64,000 nucleotides of DNA, from the NCBI GenBank assembly GCA_018466975.1, contig JAENRS010000019.1:62001-126000 (forward strand), written 5' to 3'. A model generated the notes under the pieces. It saw only the letters and a program-made list of their open reading frames with translations. It made no database searches and had not been told where the DNA came from. The DNA comes from Sparassis latifolia (lineage: Eukaryota > Basidiomycota > Agaricomycetes > Polyporales > Sparassidaceae). Position 1 is the stretch's first letter. Every line of letters starts with the position of its first letter. Of this stretch, positions 23,411 through 34,759 are shown piece after piece. Position numbers and translations under genes: made by a program.

Positions 23411-24613
23411 ATGCCCTCCAAACTCTGGCAGAAGTTGAAGGCCACGAATTTCTTGAAAAAGAAGAATTCGTCGCTTTCCGATACAGCAAGAGCGGACACA
23501 ACTGTAATTGTTTCTGGCGATACTGAAGACGGACCCGACATGGTTCAGACAATCCCTCCCATTCCTGAGGAATTCATACGTGGCGATGTTAAGAGCTGGG
23601 CACAGCAAGCTGGCATTGTGCTCCAAGTGATTAACGCGCGTTGGTGGATGAAAGCAGGGGACGGTGTCGAGGAGGTCGACAAGGATAACCGATGGACTGC
23701 CCTTAACTTCCATGGCGGAGGCTACATGTTTGGGAGCGCTATGAACCGAAAGGGCGGGTTTTCGCGTGAGTGGATGGCGTATGCCTTTGTACGACATTGC
23801 TGACCCTGCGTGGACCATGTCCAGGTATACCCAGTGGATTTGTAGACGTGAGTCTGCATGACCCGCATAGACCTAGCTGACAATTCACAGCGCGATATCT
23901 TCGCACGCGTCTTGTGTGCGTTTATATACGCTACGCCTCCGACCGTAACACTGACGCCTCGTCCATGGTTTAGCTGTAGATTATACGCTCACAGGCTCCT
24001 CTCCGGAGCGATTAGCCTCTTTTCCCCTGCAACTTCTCGAGGGACTCTCCGCTTATTACTATATGCTGCATACGCTGAACGTCTCTCCTTCCCGAATTAT
24101 CTTTGTGGGTGACTCTGCGGGCGCCCATCTCGTGCTTTCGCTGGTGCGATACATTTTAGAAAGTCAATGCCTTGACCCTCCAGCGGGCATAGTACTTCTC
24201 AGCCCGTGGTGTGACATGAGGGAGTGAGTTCAATCACAAGTGTTTCTTCTGCCAATATTGCCCTAAGATACCTTCCTAGCCCGAATCACCCATCGATACG
24301 TAAGTTTCTAGGTCAGCTTCCGCCCGAGCTCATGCAATCTCGGTACTTTTCTCCCGCCCTTCACGCACCGCTGCCCGGCTGGCCGCCAACATTCATATCC
24401 TCCGCCGACAATGAGCGTATTGCCTCTTCCATAGTAGGGCTCGAGGGCAGACTCTCTGGAGCAGGTGTTTCTGTAGACTGGCTTCAGACCGAGGGTATCA
24501 AGGAGAACCTCAGTCATGATTTTTTGATTCGGGATGTCGTTGCGAAGGTGTGGCCAGAGAAGGTGCAGGAATTATGGCAGCGCCTGGGTGCCTGGGCCGC
24601 TCACTTGGCGTGA
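23411..24613 (+). CDS. Alpha/beta hydrolase fold-3 (HSL-type) esterase
   Basis: Exons 23411-23765, 23825-23847, 23891-23915, 23974-24223 and 24280-24613 give 328 residues in phase. It has the oxyanion-hole motif FHGGGYMFG, a LSVDYTL strand, the nucleophile elbow VGDSAGAHL, and the late FISSADNERI and LSHDFL segments expected to hold the acid and histidine. This is the hormone-sensitive-lipase-like carboxylesterase family; the substrate is unknown. Exons 2 and 3 are only 23 and 25 nt and are needed to keep frame and the conserved IPSGFVD and FARVLSVDY. The N-terminus may extend upstream: an in-phase exon around 23270-23346 reading VTRLWLKANVHVITRYAL could splice to 23430, but lacks an ATG. Confidence 0.85.
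24574..24606 (+). repeat. 33-bp duplicated segment, copy A (end of hydrolase exon)
   Basis: The 33-mer starting atggcagcgcctgggtgcc encodes the last residues of the hydrolase. It recurs at 26972-27004 with 31 of 33 matches in the same orientation. The two copies bracket the broken P-loop gene. Confidence 0.85.
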
Positions 24614-24849
24614 GGCTCATAGATACAGCCTCTAGTTACTTGCAGGAAGACAGTCATTCCTTACCAAAGTTTACATTCAACATTAATGTTCACATATGAA
24701 TCATGATGAGAACAAAATATGCATTCTTTTGGTGCAACATTCAGCGAACGCCTATCGTTCATTAATACATCTGACTCGAAGTAATGCTGGATCACTACTA
24801 GCATACAAGTTTCTCGCAAGCCACCAACGTATGACTGAGCCTTCGCACT

Positions 24850-26938
24850 CTACTGGTTTGATTTCCTGCTCGCTCGCTTCCTTTTTTGCGCCCGTTTTTG
24901 CGCCCGTGTCGCGGTACCACCAGAGCCCGACGACGGTGCAAGAGCTGCCAGCACGGCATCCGATGGGCTTGCCAGCAAGCTTGACTCGTTCGCATGCGGC
25001 GGAGAATTGGTTTTCATCTGCTGAAGACTAGTCCACTGCCTGTTGCATATCACTGAAAGTTGGCGTCAGTAGGTGGAATGTCAGCAACAAAAGTCAAAGC
25101 AAACTTACGCAGTCGGAAACAACTGCTCAGCGCTCAGTCTCATCACATATTGCTCCACTCTTTTCTCCCATGTTTCGCGGGAGGAGGGTGGCTTGTAGAG
25201 TTGGTATTTAAAACTCTGGTTCAATATCTGTGGGAACCACAAAGACCAGCTTCCAATTCGTGGTAGGAAGAACCTTCGCGACACTTTGTAATCCTTGTAC
25301 TTCGACTGAGTGGTCCAGACTGGTTGTGAACTGGAACAGGATCAGTGTCCCATCAATGAACGTGAAAGAATCGATACTCGTGAAATTTGAATTCAGCAGA
25401 CGGTAGTACGTGTGTGGTGCCAGATTACCAGAGATCTGAGTGATCTTCTCGAAGATGACCGCTTGCGAAGTCATAGAGAGGTCCCACTCAGTCTGAGAGG
25501 AAGAAGTATGACCATTCGAAAGAGGCCTAATGGTATAGCTCTGTGTCCTCCAAGGATGTGATGGGCGGTGTCTTCAAAGATGCTTCCCGCCGTCCCTCTG
25601 GAGAGACGATCCGACAGGAGGTTATTGTAGATTTTGCACATGCACGATCCTAACAAACGCTGCGCATGCTGATGAATCATGTCCCAAATGAATGGAGTAG
25701 CGACCTTCCCGTGCATGATGCCTCTATCTATCTTCCCGTCCCAAGTTGCCGGCCCCACAGCCACTAGTACGTTGCTCACCGAATCATCCCAACCGCCGTC
25801 TCCCAGTGGGAACAGAGTATTGGGATCCCGACATTTCTCCAATGCGAAACGAATTTCTGACAGATACCGTGCACGGTTCACGCAGGACCAGTACACGGTG
25901 CGAGCAGACGGACCAACTGACTCAGTGACTGTAGGCATCCCAAAGTTCCCGATCAGTAGGCTGGTGGCCAGATAGGAACATTTGTAGTGGCCTGAAACGA
26001 AATCTCGTCAAATCCCTGTAACAGCTGCAATACCTTCATACATATATCGCAGCGCATATCTCATACCAGGACCAGGGCTTCATGATATATTTGTCAGCGG
26101 CTGTGTGTTTCGCCCATTCCTTGTACCTAGAAGGATTCGGGGAAAAGGAGAGGATAACCATAGAGCCTATACCAATGTGGCACCGCTTGATTTTCATTCG
26201 AATCAAACAATATCCATCCTTTATCCGTGCCGTCAATATTCCCTCCGGGAACATCCCTGCCATGTATGTTAGACAACCCCTGACGTAGCAATACGAGGTC
26301 CATCTCAGCTCCAGTGAATTGGTAGGCACCCGAGTCTCTAACTAAGTAGAACTTATAGGCGTGGGGTGCATAAATGGTTGGCAATTGTTTGATCAGCCGG
26401 TCAATCAGAGCGTACGTCAGGAATAGACTCTTTCCTGTTTGCGCAGGTCAGCTTCATTATCAGTTTTAAGTAATACCGTGTGCTACACACCAACACCAGG
26501 CTGACCAGTCAAGACGACCGGTATATTGTTTTCCTCAAAACTCTCTATTGCATCCTTATACTCCTGTCGAACCAGCAAGGACTGATGAGGGTCTGCAATG
26601 GACGCAGGCAGCCACGACAGATCAAGACGAATGTAGTCGAATGGAATCCGAGGGATGTCAGGGTCGACGCTAGCTGATGCGGCTGCTGCATCATCGTCAT
26701 CTTCCACGATACCTCCTGAAACAGAATCGACCTCCACATCGCTGGACTGCATCCTGACCTTCAAGTTTTCGTAATCTGGAATGGAAATACAACTTTGAAT
26801 GAAGACTTGGCGCCTGTCCTTGGTTTCGTCTGAATCGCTCCTTTTCCACAATTCGCGACATAGAATCCGAAAGCTTAGGGATGCGACATCAAAAGTGTCG
26901 TGTTGAGCATTGGGATCAGAAAGATAGCTGATCGGCAT
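24850..26938 (-). pseudogene. Crinkler/RHS-like P-loop NTPase gene, disrupted
   Basis: It starts at MPISYLSDPNAQHDTFDVAS and carries a Walker A VVLTGQPGVG/KSLFLTYAL, with an intron splitting the G-K boundary (about 26440-26500). LPTIYAPHAYKFYLVRD, ILFDSN (Walker B-like) and KPWSWYEICAA follow. C-terminal blocks GPSARTVYWSC, NFTSIDSFTFID and NWKLVFVVPT are typical of the fungal Crinkler/retrotransposon-hot-spot-like NTPase family, which has many copies in basidiomycetes and no settled function. The tail ARAQKRAQKRKRASRK-like stretch is basic. Frame changes without good introns occur near 26040, 25490 and 25209, the last a 1-base excess in a T run. That makes a decayed gene likely; sequence error is the alternative. 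The family call is from motif memory. Confidence 0.7.
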
Positions 26939-26971
26939 GATAGATGAGAGGAGAATAAATGCTCTTCTGAG

Positions 26972-27004
26972 ATGGCAGCGCCTGGGCGCCTGGGCGGCTC
27001 ACTT
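26972..27004 (+). repeat. 33-bp duplicated segment, copy B
   Basis: It matches 24574-24606 at 31 of 33 positions and lies just upstream of the start of the minus-strand P-loop gene. It is non-coding here. Confidence 0.85.
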
Positions 27005-27399
27005 ATCCGAGGCACGATGGTTGAAGCAGAGTGGCTACAACTGCCTCTGGGAGACTACTCACTTGGCGTCACTACGTACATGAATTACATAGCGCTCTGT
27101 GAGCACGGTTCGATGCTATCGACTCCGACTACCATAGCAACGTGTCGTTCTAATGCTTGTGATCTCCTTATACAGACGCATCGTTACTCAAGTTGTGAGA
27201 AAATGACACGCTCTACTCACACTCGCTAAAATTGCAGCCAATCCCGTCGTATTCGTTTAACACAGCAACACAGTAGCTATAAGTCGTTCATCAAGAAGCG
27301 AACACGCGACAGCGCAAGAATTAAAGGAACAAGCACAGAACAGTAACCTGAAGTCCCAAATTCAAGAATAAATCTCTAACCCCAGACACCGCCAGGCGT

Positions 27400-28161
27400 T
27401 CATAGCAGCAGCCCTGCGAGCGTGCCGGCGGCGGTTAACAAGACCGCGGCGCTGCCGGTGCGGACCGTGTTCGCGCCGTTCATCTTCGTTGTCGAGGAGG
27501 CGGAGGGCGAGGAGGCAGCTGACGACGCGTGTGAAGGTGCGGCCGACGACGCGGTCGCGTTCATGCCGGTGGCGTTGGCAGCAGCCTGGAACATCGCAAA
27601 GCTCTTCTGCGCAGTAGGATTAACGGCGAACACCATTCCCGCAGCACAGTGCCTTTGAAGATAGTGGCAACGTATAAGCGGCTAATACAGAGAAATAGAC
27701 GCAAGACGCAGGCTTACCCAGCCTGACGGCAGTAGAACCAGAGCGGTGCGCTCGCGTTCTGGACGGTGAAGCTGAACTGCGGGAACGCACTCGCGTTCGC
27801 AGCGACGAATTGGAAACCGGAATCAACACCGGTCGTCCCGTTGGCGCTAGTGAAGTTCGTGCATGGCGACGCAAACGTCGACTGGGTAATGGTGTGGTTC
27901 TTGGCCAAGCTAAGCAAGGAGTTCAGTGACGACGTTATGCAGCTATACCTTCGACATACAACTGGAAAGCGATGGTATCTCCAACGGTGGCATTTACGCT
28001 ATGGGACGTGCGCGTTAGAATACTGCAAACAACTGGAGGCCCTATGCATACCTTGAAGGATTGTATGTCAGGGTTCCATTCTCACCGACTTTCACGAGGA
28101 TGGTGTTGGCCAGGGCTGCACCGATGGGCAGGAGAGCAGCAAGGAGAGCAGAGAAACGCAT
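27400..28161 (-). CDS. Secreted GPI-anchored cupredoxin (extracellular serine-rich protein)
   Basis: Exons 28052-28161, 27960-27998, 27718-27909 and 27400-27652 give 197 residues. The N-terminus is a signal peptide (MRFSALLAALLPIGAALA), followed by a plastocyanin-like domain. Candidate type-1 copper ligands are His in KNHTITQ and the C-x4-H-x4-M set in FYCRQAGHCAAGM. The mature part has many N-glycosylation sequons. An Ala/Ser-rich linker leads to a C-terminal hydrophobic tail (AAVLLTAAGTLAGLLL) after TKMNGANTV, the pattern of a GPI attachment signal. Such proteins occur on fungal hyphae and spores; a role in copper binding or wall biology is inferred. Confidence 0.9.
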
Positions 28162-28750
28162 CTTGAATTTGTGCGACGATTCAAAAGAACGCAGTAATGT
28201 GCTAGTCTAGAAGCTGTCGATTGGAAGAGAACGACCGAATCGAGACTGACAGGAAGACATGAGTCCACAAGACAGATGAGAAGGATGGAAGAGAACTCAC
28301 CCTGCTCGTAGTTGCTGGTAAACCTGACCGATGAGAGGGGGAAAGAGATGGCTTGAGGCATTTTTGTTCCCTGCTCGCTACTTTATAGGCCAATAATCGA
28401 GTCGGCCTGGCAACTCGAAGAACCTCCTCACTGGATCCGGCATATTTCATATGGCAACGGGTGTTGCTAGCCTCTCTTGGCAAAGGCATAGCCCATTGGC
28501 TGAGCGAACAATCCATTTGCGCCTTTTTTTGTGTGGCTGCATGATCTTCTCTAAAGGTTCCAAGCGATGCAAGTAATTCTTGGTCGAGGAGAACAGTACA
28601 GAGATCAAGATTGGACTCTGACAGATGCAGCTCGTGACCGTATCTGCCTGCGAAGTTCGAACACACGCGTCCATCCGGCTTCGGTTACTTACTCGCAAGT
28701 TGCAACGAACTTGCGTTTGTTCATCTGCGACACGTTTTGTCCGTCGTACG
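28162..28750. promoter_or_regulatory. Shared upstream region of cupredoxin and thioredoxin genes
   Basis: The two genes diverge from this 589-bp gap. No further gene is supported and I identify no specific operator. Confidence 0.4.
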
Positions 28751-29388
28751 ATGTCTGCTCTCGCTCTCCGAACATTAGCCAAGACATTGAGACCAAGCGA
28801 GGTCTCTTCTTTGCGGACATTCCATTGGTCAGCCCGGCGGAACAAGCATTTCCTGAACGCGAATGAAGCGGTCAGCAATTTTCCGCATCTCACGGAACCC
28901 ATGATGATGGTTGCGAGCTCATTCTAACTGGCCCATCCGGGCGCGCTGTTACCTGCAGACTTTTGAGGAGGCCATCACGAACAAAGACAACGTCGTATTG
29001 GTCGATTTCTACGCAGAGTGAGTGCCCCGCTTGTCTCCTCTTTTGTTGCTTATTGTTTTCCCTTGCGCGCAGCTGGTGTGGTCCATGCAAGATGCTGTCT
29101 CCCATCCTAGAGAAGCTGACAACCGACCCCTCCATAAAGTCCGGCAGCGGTCTGCCGCTCGACCTGGTCACCGTAGACACAGACACAGAGACGGCACTTG
29201 CGTTGAAGTACAAGGTTCGCACGCTAGTTCTACGTCATGCCTACGTCTCATTTCTCCGGGTCCTCATTTTGCACATACAGATTCGCTCCCTTCCGACCGT
29301 TATTGCATTCAAAGATGGACAGCCTATCAGTCAATTCATGGGTGCGGTTCCCGAAGCACATGTTCGCAACTTCTTGACGGCCCTGTAA
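28751..29388 (+). CDS. Thioredoxin, probably mitochondrial
   Basis: Exons 28751-28870, 28959-29017, 29073-29214 and 29281-29388 give 142 residues. The active site WCGPCK follows VVLVDFYAD in the usual position, and the cis-proline loop is SLPTVIAFKDG. The N-terminal 35 residues lack acidic residues except one and are rich in Arg/Ser/Leu (MSALALRTLAKTLRPS), which suggests a mitochondrial presequence. The Trx active-site motif is split by an intron between the aspartate and the tryptophan. It is transcribed away from the cupredoxin gene across about 590 bp. Confidence 0.93.
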
Positions 29389-29621
29389 ATGACTGCACCC
29401 ATCGTCTTTGCATTGCATAAGTGATCATAGGTATTACAAATATTTATTTGATGCGCGTATCGGCGAGTTGCAGACGGACCGCACAAGTAGTATCCACAAT
29501 TCTTGATTGGGTGCTCATACAGCTGCATTGATTTCTGTGTCCGATGAAGATTTATCTGATACTTCTCCAGCGCCTCGCTGGCTCGGTGACATATAGGTGT
29601 AGGGCTTATTAAACATTATAA

Positions 29622-32600
29622 CTATGAACTCTTAGTTCGAAGAATATCGAAGAACGCCTCCTGTGGGAGGTCGATGCTACCAACCCTTTTCATCTTGCGC
29701 TTGCTCTCCTTCTGATTCTCCAGATGCTTAAGCTTGCGCTCGTAGTGTCCTGAAATGATCCATGAGTGAATTCTATCTCCAAACCAGTCACGACTGGCAT
29801 ACCTCCGTATAGACCTGCGGTGACGTCTGCACGCATTGCAGACAGCGTCTCGCGAGCGACGATTCTGCGGCCCACAGCCGCTTGGATCGGCACTTCGAAC
29901 AATTGCCGGGGTATCACCTTGTCTGAAGGGGTCTCAAACTCGCTCGGCTCCGCTGAATACGGTGAAGAGTCACTTACGCAACTTCTTCACCCACGCCCTG
30001 CCAACCTCCTGCTCCGCTGATCGATGGACAATGAGGGCCAGGGCGTCGACAGGTTTGCTATTGAGGAGAAAGGTCATCTGGACAGTGATTGAGTTACTTC
30101 GACGCCGGAGAAGGGAGATGTGGTGATTCTAACCTTGAGCATGTTGCTGGGTTGGTAACCAGCATCCTCGTAACTGATTCGAAGGGCGCATCTGATGTGA
30201 GCATGATACTAGCGAGACACACCAGAAAACACGAACTCGAAACTTGCGAACCCAGAACTTCGGCTTTTGAGTTTGTCATAGAAGTCCGTCACGATCTCGG
30301 CCAGCGGGAGTGTGCACGTCAATATGATACGGGCAGAGGCTCCAGAAGCATCCAAGTATCGATGGTCCAAGTTCTCGGCGCGATGTGAGAAGCACAGGTC
30401 CATCATTTCCCCAAGGTAGTCTATGGAAGTATACAGTCGAATCAAAACTGCAATGACGAAATATTCGGCCTACCCTGTGGCACTACGATGGAAGCGTTCA
30501 CGATCGGTTCTTGAATTTCCTTCACCCTGTTTGCGGAGTCGGTCACATCCGGAAAATCAGTCGGATTACTGACTATTGCAGTCCTATCATGGTATACCAC
30601 TACATAGATATTCCGACAGAGACGCGTGTGGGTCAGCGGATAATAGGGATGCAAACATGCGCGCACCCTTGTATGGTACAGTGGGCGCTGTGATGATCAC
30701 ACTGGCATCATACTCGTCCTCCAGGCGTTGGCGAAACACGTCCATGTGGAGGGTGCCTAGGAACCCCAACCGACATCCTTGGCCAAGAGCAGTGGATGAT
30801 TCTCGGGAAACCTCCACACTCCGGTCCGTGAGCGTAAGCTAGACGTTCAGTATGCGCATGTTTGCGACTTTTTCAACAAAAAGGCCCACCCTTTTGATAG
30901 ACTCCTCTAGCTTGGGATAGTCGTTGCTGTCAATCGGGTAAATGCCTGCGTAGACCTGCCAAAGAAACTCAACGGCGACACCGTGAGAGGGAATCGTGGG
31001 ATGTACTCACCATGGCCTTCACGGGCTTAAACCCCGGTATGGGCTCGACGGACTCCCCAACACGGTGAAGCGTGTCACCGACATACGCTGTGCCCAGTAT
31101 GAAATCTATCAAGCATAGTGAACGAAGTGCAGGGAGGCCGACCTTCGCTTGACTCCTTCATGCTGCACGCGATGTATCCGACTTGTCCCGGACCAAGACT
31201 CGCCGTGGGTTCCTCCTCTGGATGCATTATACCCAGCTCGGTCACCTCATACTTCTTGCGGGTATGGCATGACACAATTCTATCGCCTGAGTCGCATCAG
31301 CTGGGGTACGAAAGTGGCATCACAACAGAAATGTCCGCTGACCCTTTCTAAGAACTCCACCCTGGATGCTCACGAGGGAAATGACACCGCGGTACCGGTC
31401 GTAGCTGTCACGTTGTCAGCTGTCCATCATTTGTTAGACGGGCACGATCATCGCCTACGATGAGTCGAAAAGTAATGCCTTGAGTGGATCGGACTCGTCT
31501 CCTACTGGTGGGGGTATTCGTTCGACAATGGCTTTCAAAACATTCTCAACACCTTTCCCTGTCTTAGCAGAGATAGGTATCACATCCGCGAGGTTAATGC
31601 CAAACGTTGACTCCATTTGTGCTGCCACAAGCTCTGGCTGGGCAATGGCCAAATCAATCTGTTTAGATATAGGAAACGTCAGGTCATGAATAAAACATAA
31701 AACTCGTAAAGGACCTTGTTCAGGACGGGTATAATTTTGAGGCCTCGTTCCTTGGCGATATGGAAGACAGATATAGATTGAGCTTGGATGCCCTGTGTTG
31801 CATCTACGAGAAGTAGTGCTCCCTGGCACGCGGCAAGAGAACGCGACACCTCCCACGCAAAGTCAACATGCCCCTAAGATAATAGTACGTGCATCATGTG
31901 AGGTTTATTGCGGACCCAGGTGAAAAAACTGACGGGCGTATCAATGAGATTAAGCAGATATTTCTTCCCTTCGGATAAGTATATCATGCTGCGTGATGTC
32001 AGATAACATGGAAGGTGCTAACACTGATGCTTCTTACCTGGCAGTCTGCGCCTTGACTGAGGATGAGAAGTCAGTACTCCGAAGTCATGTGAACACACGA
32101 ATAGATGCAAAACCTGTTATGCCACGTTCTCGTTCAACTTTCAGCTTGTCGAGGACCTGGGAGTTTACCCCCTTTTGCCTCTTGCCAATGGTACCTGTCA
32201 ACTATTCCTAATCAGAAATTACCGACTCTATATATCGTGGCCATTGAGCGGCGTACCTCCAACAATCTGTCAGAGGTAGATATAAGTTAGTGCGGCACCG
32301 AGAAGTCTGAGACACACACCTGTCGGCCAAAGTAGATTTTCCGTGGTCTAGAACAATTTCAATGTGCTTGTTATCGTGTGCACAAAATTGTACTCACCAA
32401 TATGGGCTATGATTGAGAAGTTCCTAAGACCAGTTAAGCTGTAACCGAATTCACAACTACCGCCGAAAATACCGGATGAGGTCACGAGGGAAATTTTCCA
32501 TGGGTATGCTTTTGTGTTGTGTTGCATAACGACTCCCGGAAGTCGCGAAATGTCTGTGAGCATGGCGGCCAGAAGTGCATGTTTGCAGATCACATTTAAC

Positions 32601-32666
32601 GTCCAATTTCTGATACCTCTGGGGTAATGCGGTGTGCCACGAATGACGCCAGCCTCGTAGCATCAC
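29622..32666 (-). CDS. GUF1: Mitochondrial translation factor Guf1 (EF4/LepA)
   Basis: This is an intron-rich gene starting [20 protein letters not shown], an Arg-rich presequence, with the factor proper from [12 protein letters not shown]. GTPase motifs are all present: G1 [17 protein letters not shown]2 ERERGITVKAQTAS, G3 NLIDTPGHVDF, G4 VLNKIDL and G5 [10 protein letters not shown]1, G3 and G4 are each interrupted by an intron. One exon (32038-32056) is only 19 nt. The C-terminus ends [21 protein letters not shown], the LepA-type end. EF4 is known to back-translocate or rescue stalled ribosomes; Guf1 supports mitochondrial protein synthesis under stress. Confidence 0.93.
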
Positions 32667-32862
32667 ATGAACACAGACAATTACTCTTCTGCTATATCCG
32701 TATGAGAACTTAGGAAGAATTCCAGGGCCTGAGACGAATGGATCGCGTAGAAGACAAGCAGAATCAGAAATTCAGGCGCTGGCCAAAGTGAGCTTGGCAA
32801 GTCTGCTTAGTCAGCAATAGAGCCTTAGAAGCCGTTGCACACTTGGCTACACTCGCCACAAC

Positions 32863-33515
32863 ATGTCGCTTGCGGAAGCGTCTGAATCTCGCAAAACTCG
32901 CTTGATTGCCCTGCGGAGGCGGAAGGAAGGCGAGGCAGTGGACGCGAATACGTCTGTCTTTCAACGACTGGTTGTATGATGCGACCGCACCGCGCGGGAC
33001 TGACGTCTTATTTCCAGCGAATCCGCTGAGCCCATCATCAAGAACCGCACCTTCGACCCGGAGAGACGTACATTAAAGAAACATGCACGCACAGACGACG
33101 TGGAGATGGAGGACACAGTAGAAAAAAATGTTGAAGGTCTGGCGGAAACTATCATAGCAGAAGACGCGGAACGGAGAGCCCAGGATCTGGTGTGTATACT
33201 TTCATTCCACTCTGCTTCACTAGTACTCATACTGTCTTACGAAGGATTTGTTTAACATTGCACCTAAAAGGCCGAATTGGGACCTGAAACGGGAGATGGA
33301 AAAGAAGCTGGCGAAACTAGACAGAAAAACCCAGGAGGCTATTCACACACTCATTCGTAAGTTGAGCTGCCGGCCAAGTGCCTCCTGCAGTTGACATCTA
33401 TTCAGGCCAGAGATTAGCCTCACAGAAGGGACAGTCGGACGATCTGGTTGGTGCTATGAATGCAGAAGAGAGAGCAGGACGGATGGAGGATGCTCTGTCA
33501 GACGAGGACGACTGA
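32863..33515 (+). CDS. CWF18: Pre-mRNA splicing factor Cwf18 (CCDC12)
   Basis: Exons 32863-32951, 33018-33189, 33245-33356 and 33406-33515 give 160 residues. The family signature DLFNIAPKRPNWDLKREMEK and the following LDRKTQEAIHTLIRQRLA are clear. The start MSLAEASESRKTRLIALRRR is a basic helix and the end is acidic (ALSDEDD). Cwf18/CCDC12 is a component of the Prp19-associated spliceosome. The first intron has a weak donor (gtctgt). The gene is divergent from GUF1 with only 196 bp between start codons. Confidence 0.94.
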
Positions 33516-33744
33516 CATAGTTTTAACTTGCCGTGGTATGACTCGATATGGTCCTGTATTTTCAGTGTTATAAGTATGTTGTCCTTCAGTGCATCAACTG
33601 TTCACTGACTCCTGCACGTATGTAGGCTCACGTGTTCGGGCGGAGACAATGTTTGGATGGTAAATGGTCTAATATTGATTGGCTCTTAGTCATGCACCAC
33701 ATTGAGTTTGATCTCTGAAGGTGGCAACCCAGTGTTTTCTACAA

Positions 33745-34699
33745 TTACAGAATGGGTTGGGAGTCCAGCATCCCAATCATTCGCTGGTCTTCAGGACCCC
33801 GTGGATGTACGCGATGTCGCGGATCCGGAAGCGGGTGATGTAATACCGGAAGGGGAAGTGGGGGGAGTGCGCCGTGGTCCTCCGTATGGAAAGACGCATT
33901 CCGGGACGACGCTGGTGATGCAAGAGGGGTAGATGTGGCAGGAACCCCATCAGGTCCCCTCGACTTCGTTTTCCCGCTCTGGTAGACGCCCTCTGGCACA
34001 GTCAATGTGCGCAAAATCGGGTCTTGATCCACCGTCGGAATATTTGGTAGATCCGAGTAGGAGAAGTACGCGGTCAGGTGCCATTTTCGTGGTCTGACGT
34101 TACCCGGAGTGCGAACCCACGCCGAGTACGCCTGTTTCACCAAGCCAGCCGGAGAATGGTCGCTTCGTTCGTAATGAGACTGTGCCGACGACGTCCATGT
34201 GCGCGACGGTCCCTCAATGAAGCGATATGTAGGGTGTGAGTTCCTGGAAATATTTCGCGTGGTTGAGTCTCTTGAGATCAGGTGCGTTCTCCAGGTGAGC
34301 ACGAACCGTGATGATTGGTTGTTGTTATCTTGTTGTTCGTTGGATAACACCTTCTCATCATAGAACAGATATGGCTGGGAAATACATTATAGAGGTCCCA
34401 TGATCAGTCTGTCATATGTTTCTTCGGAAAGATTGCAATACCTCTCGCATATGAGACTGGCTCCACACACGCCCGTCCGTCCATCTCTTCAGCCCCGAGT
34501 CTTGCTCACTCTCTTCCCAGACGAAGATAGAGCCAGATTTAATGTACGTGTACCGCTCCATTTCGTTCAGCCGCCGGACAACTGGCTGCAGCATGCCTTG
34601 GCGGACAGCTTCGAAGACTATGTGTGCGTCGCGTGCATCGCGAACATGGAGACGAGGATGCGTGGGATGCTGTGCGTCGGGAAGAGGTGCGTGAAACAT
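33745..34699 (-). CDS. Gti1/Pac2 (WOPR) family transcription factor
   Basis: Exons 34442-34699 and 33745-34374 give 295 residues. The first WOPR box is visible: HVRDARDAHIVFEAVRQG, RLNEMERYTYIKSGSIFVWE and RWTDGRVWSQSH; the intron falls after this signature and the second box (PYLFYDEK, then GLVKQAYSAWV and PRKWHLTAYFSYSDL) follows. WOPR proteins such as Wor1, Ryp1 and Pac2 are DNA-binding switches of morphogenesis and sexual development in fungi. The C-terminal 60 residues (His/Pro-rich) may reflect an unrecognised intron rather than true protein. Confidence 0.9.
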
Positions 34700-34759
34700 A
34701 GTTGAAAAGTCGGAGGACTCTGCTCTAGAACGCTCTGCAGTGGGGATACAGTTCGAGAT

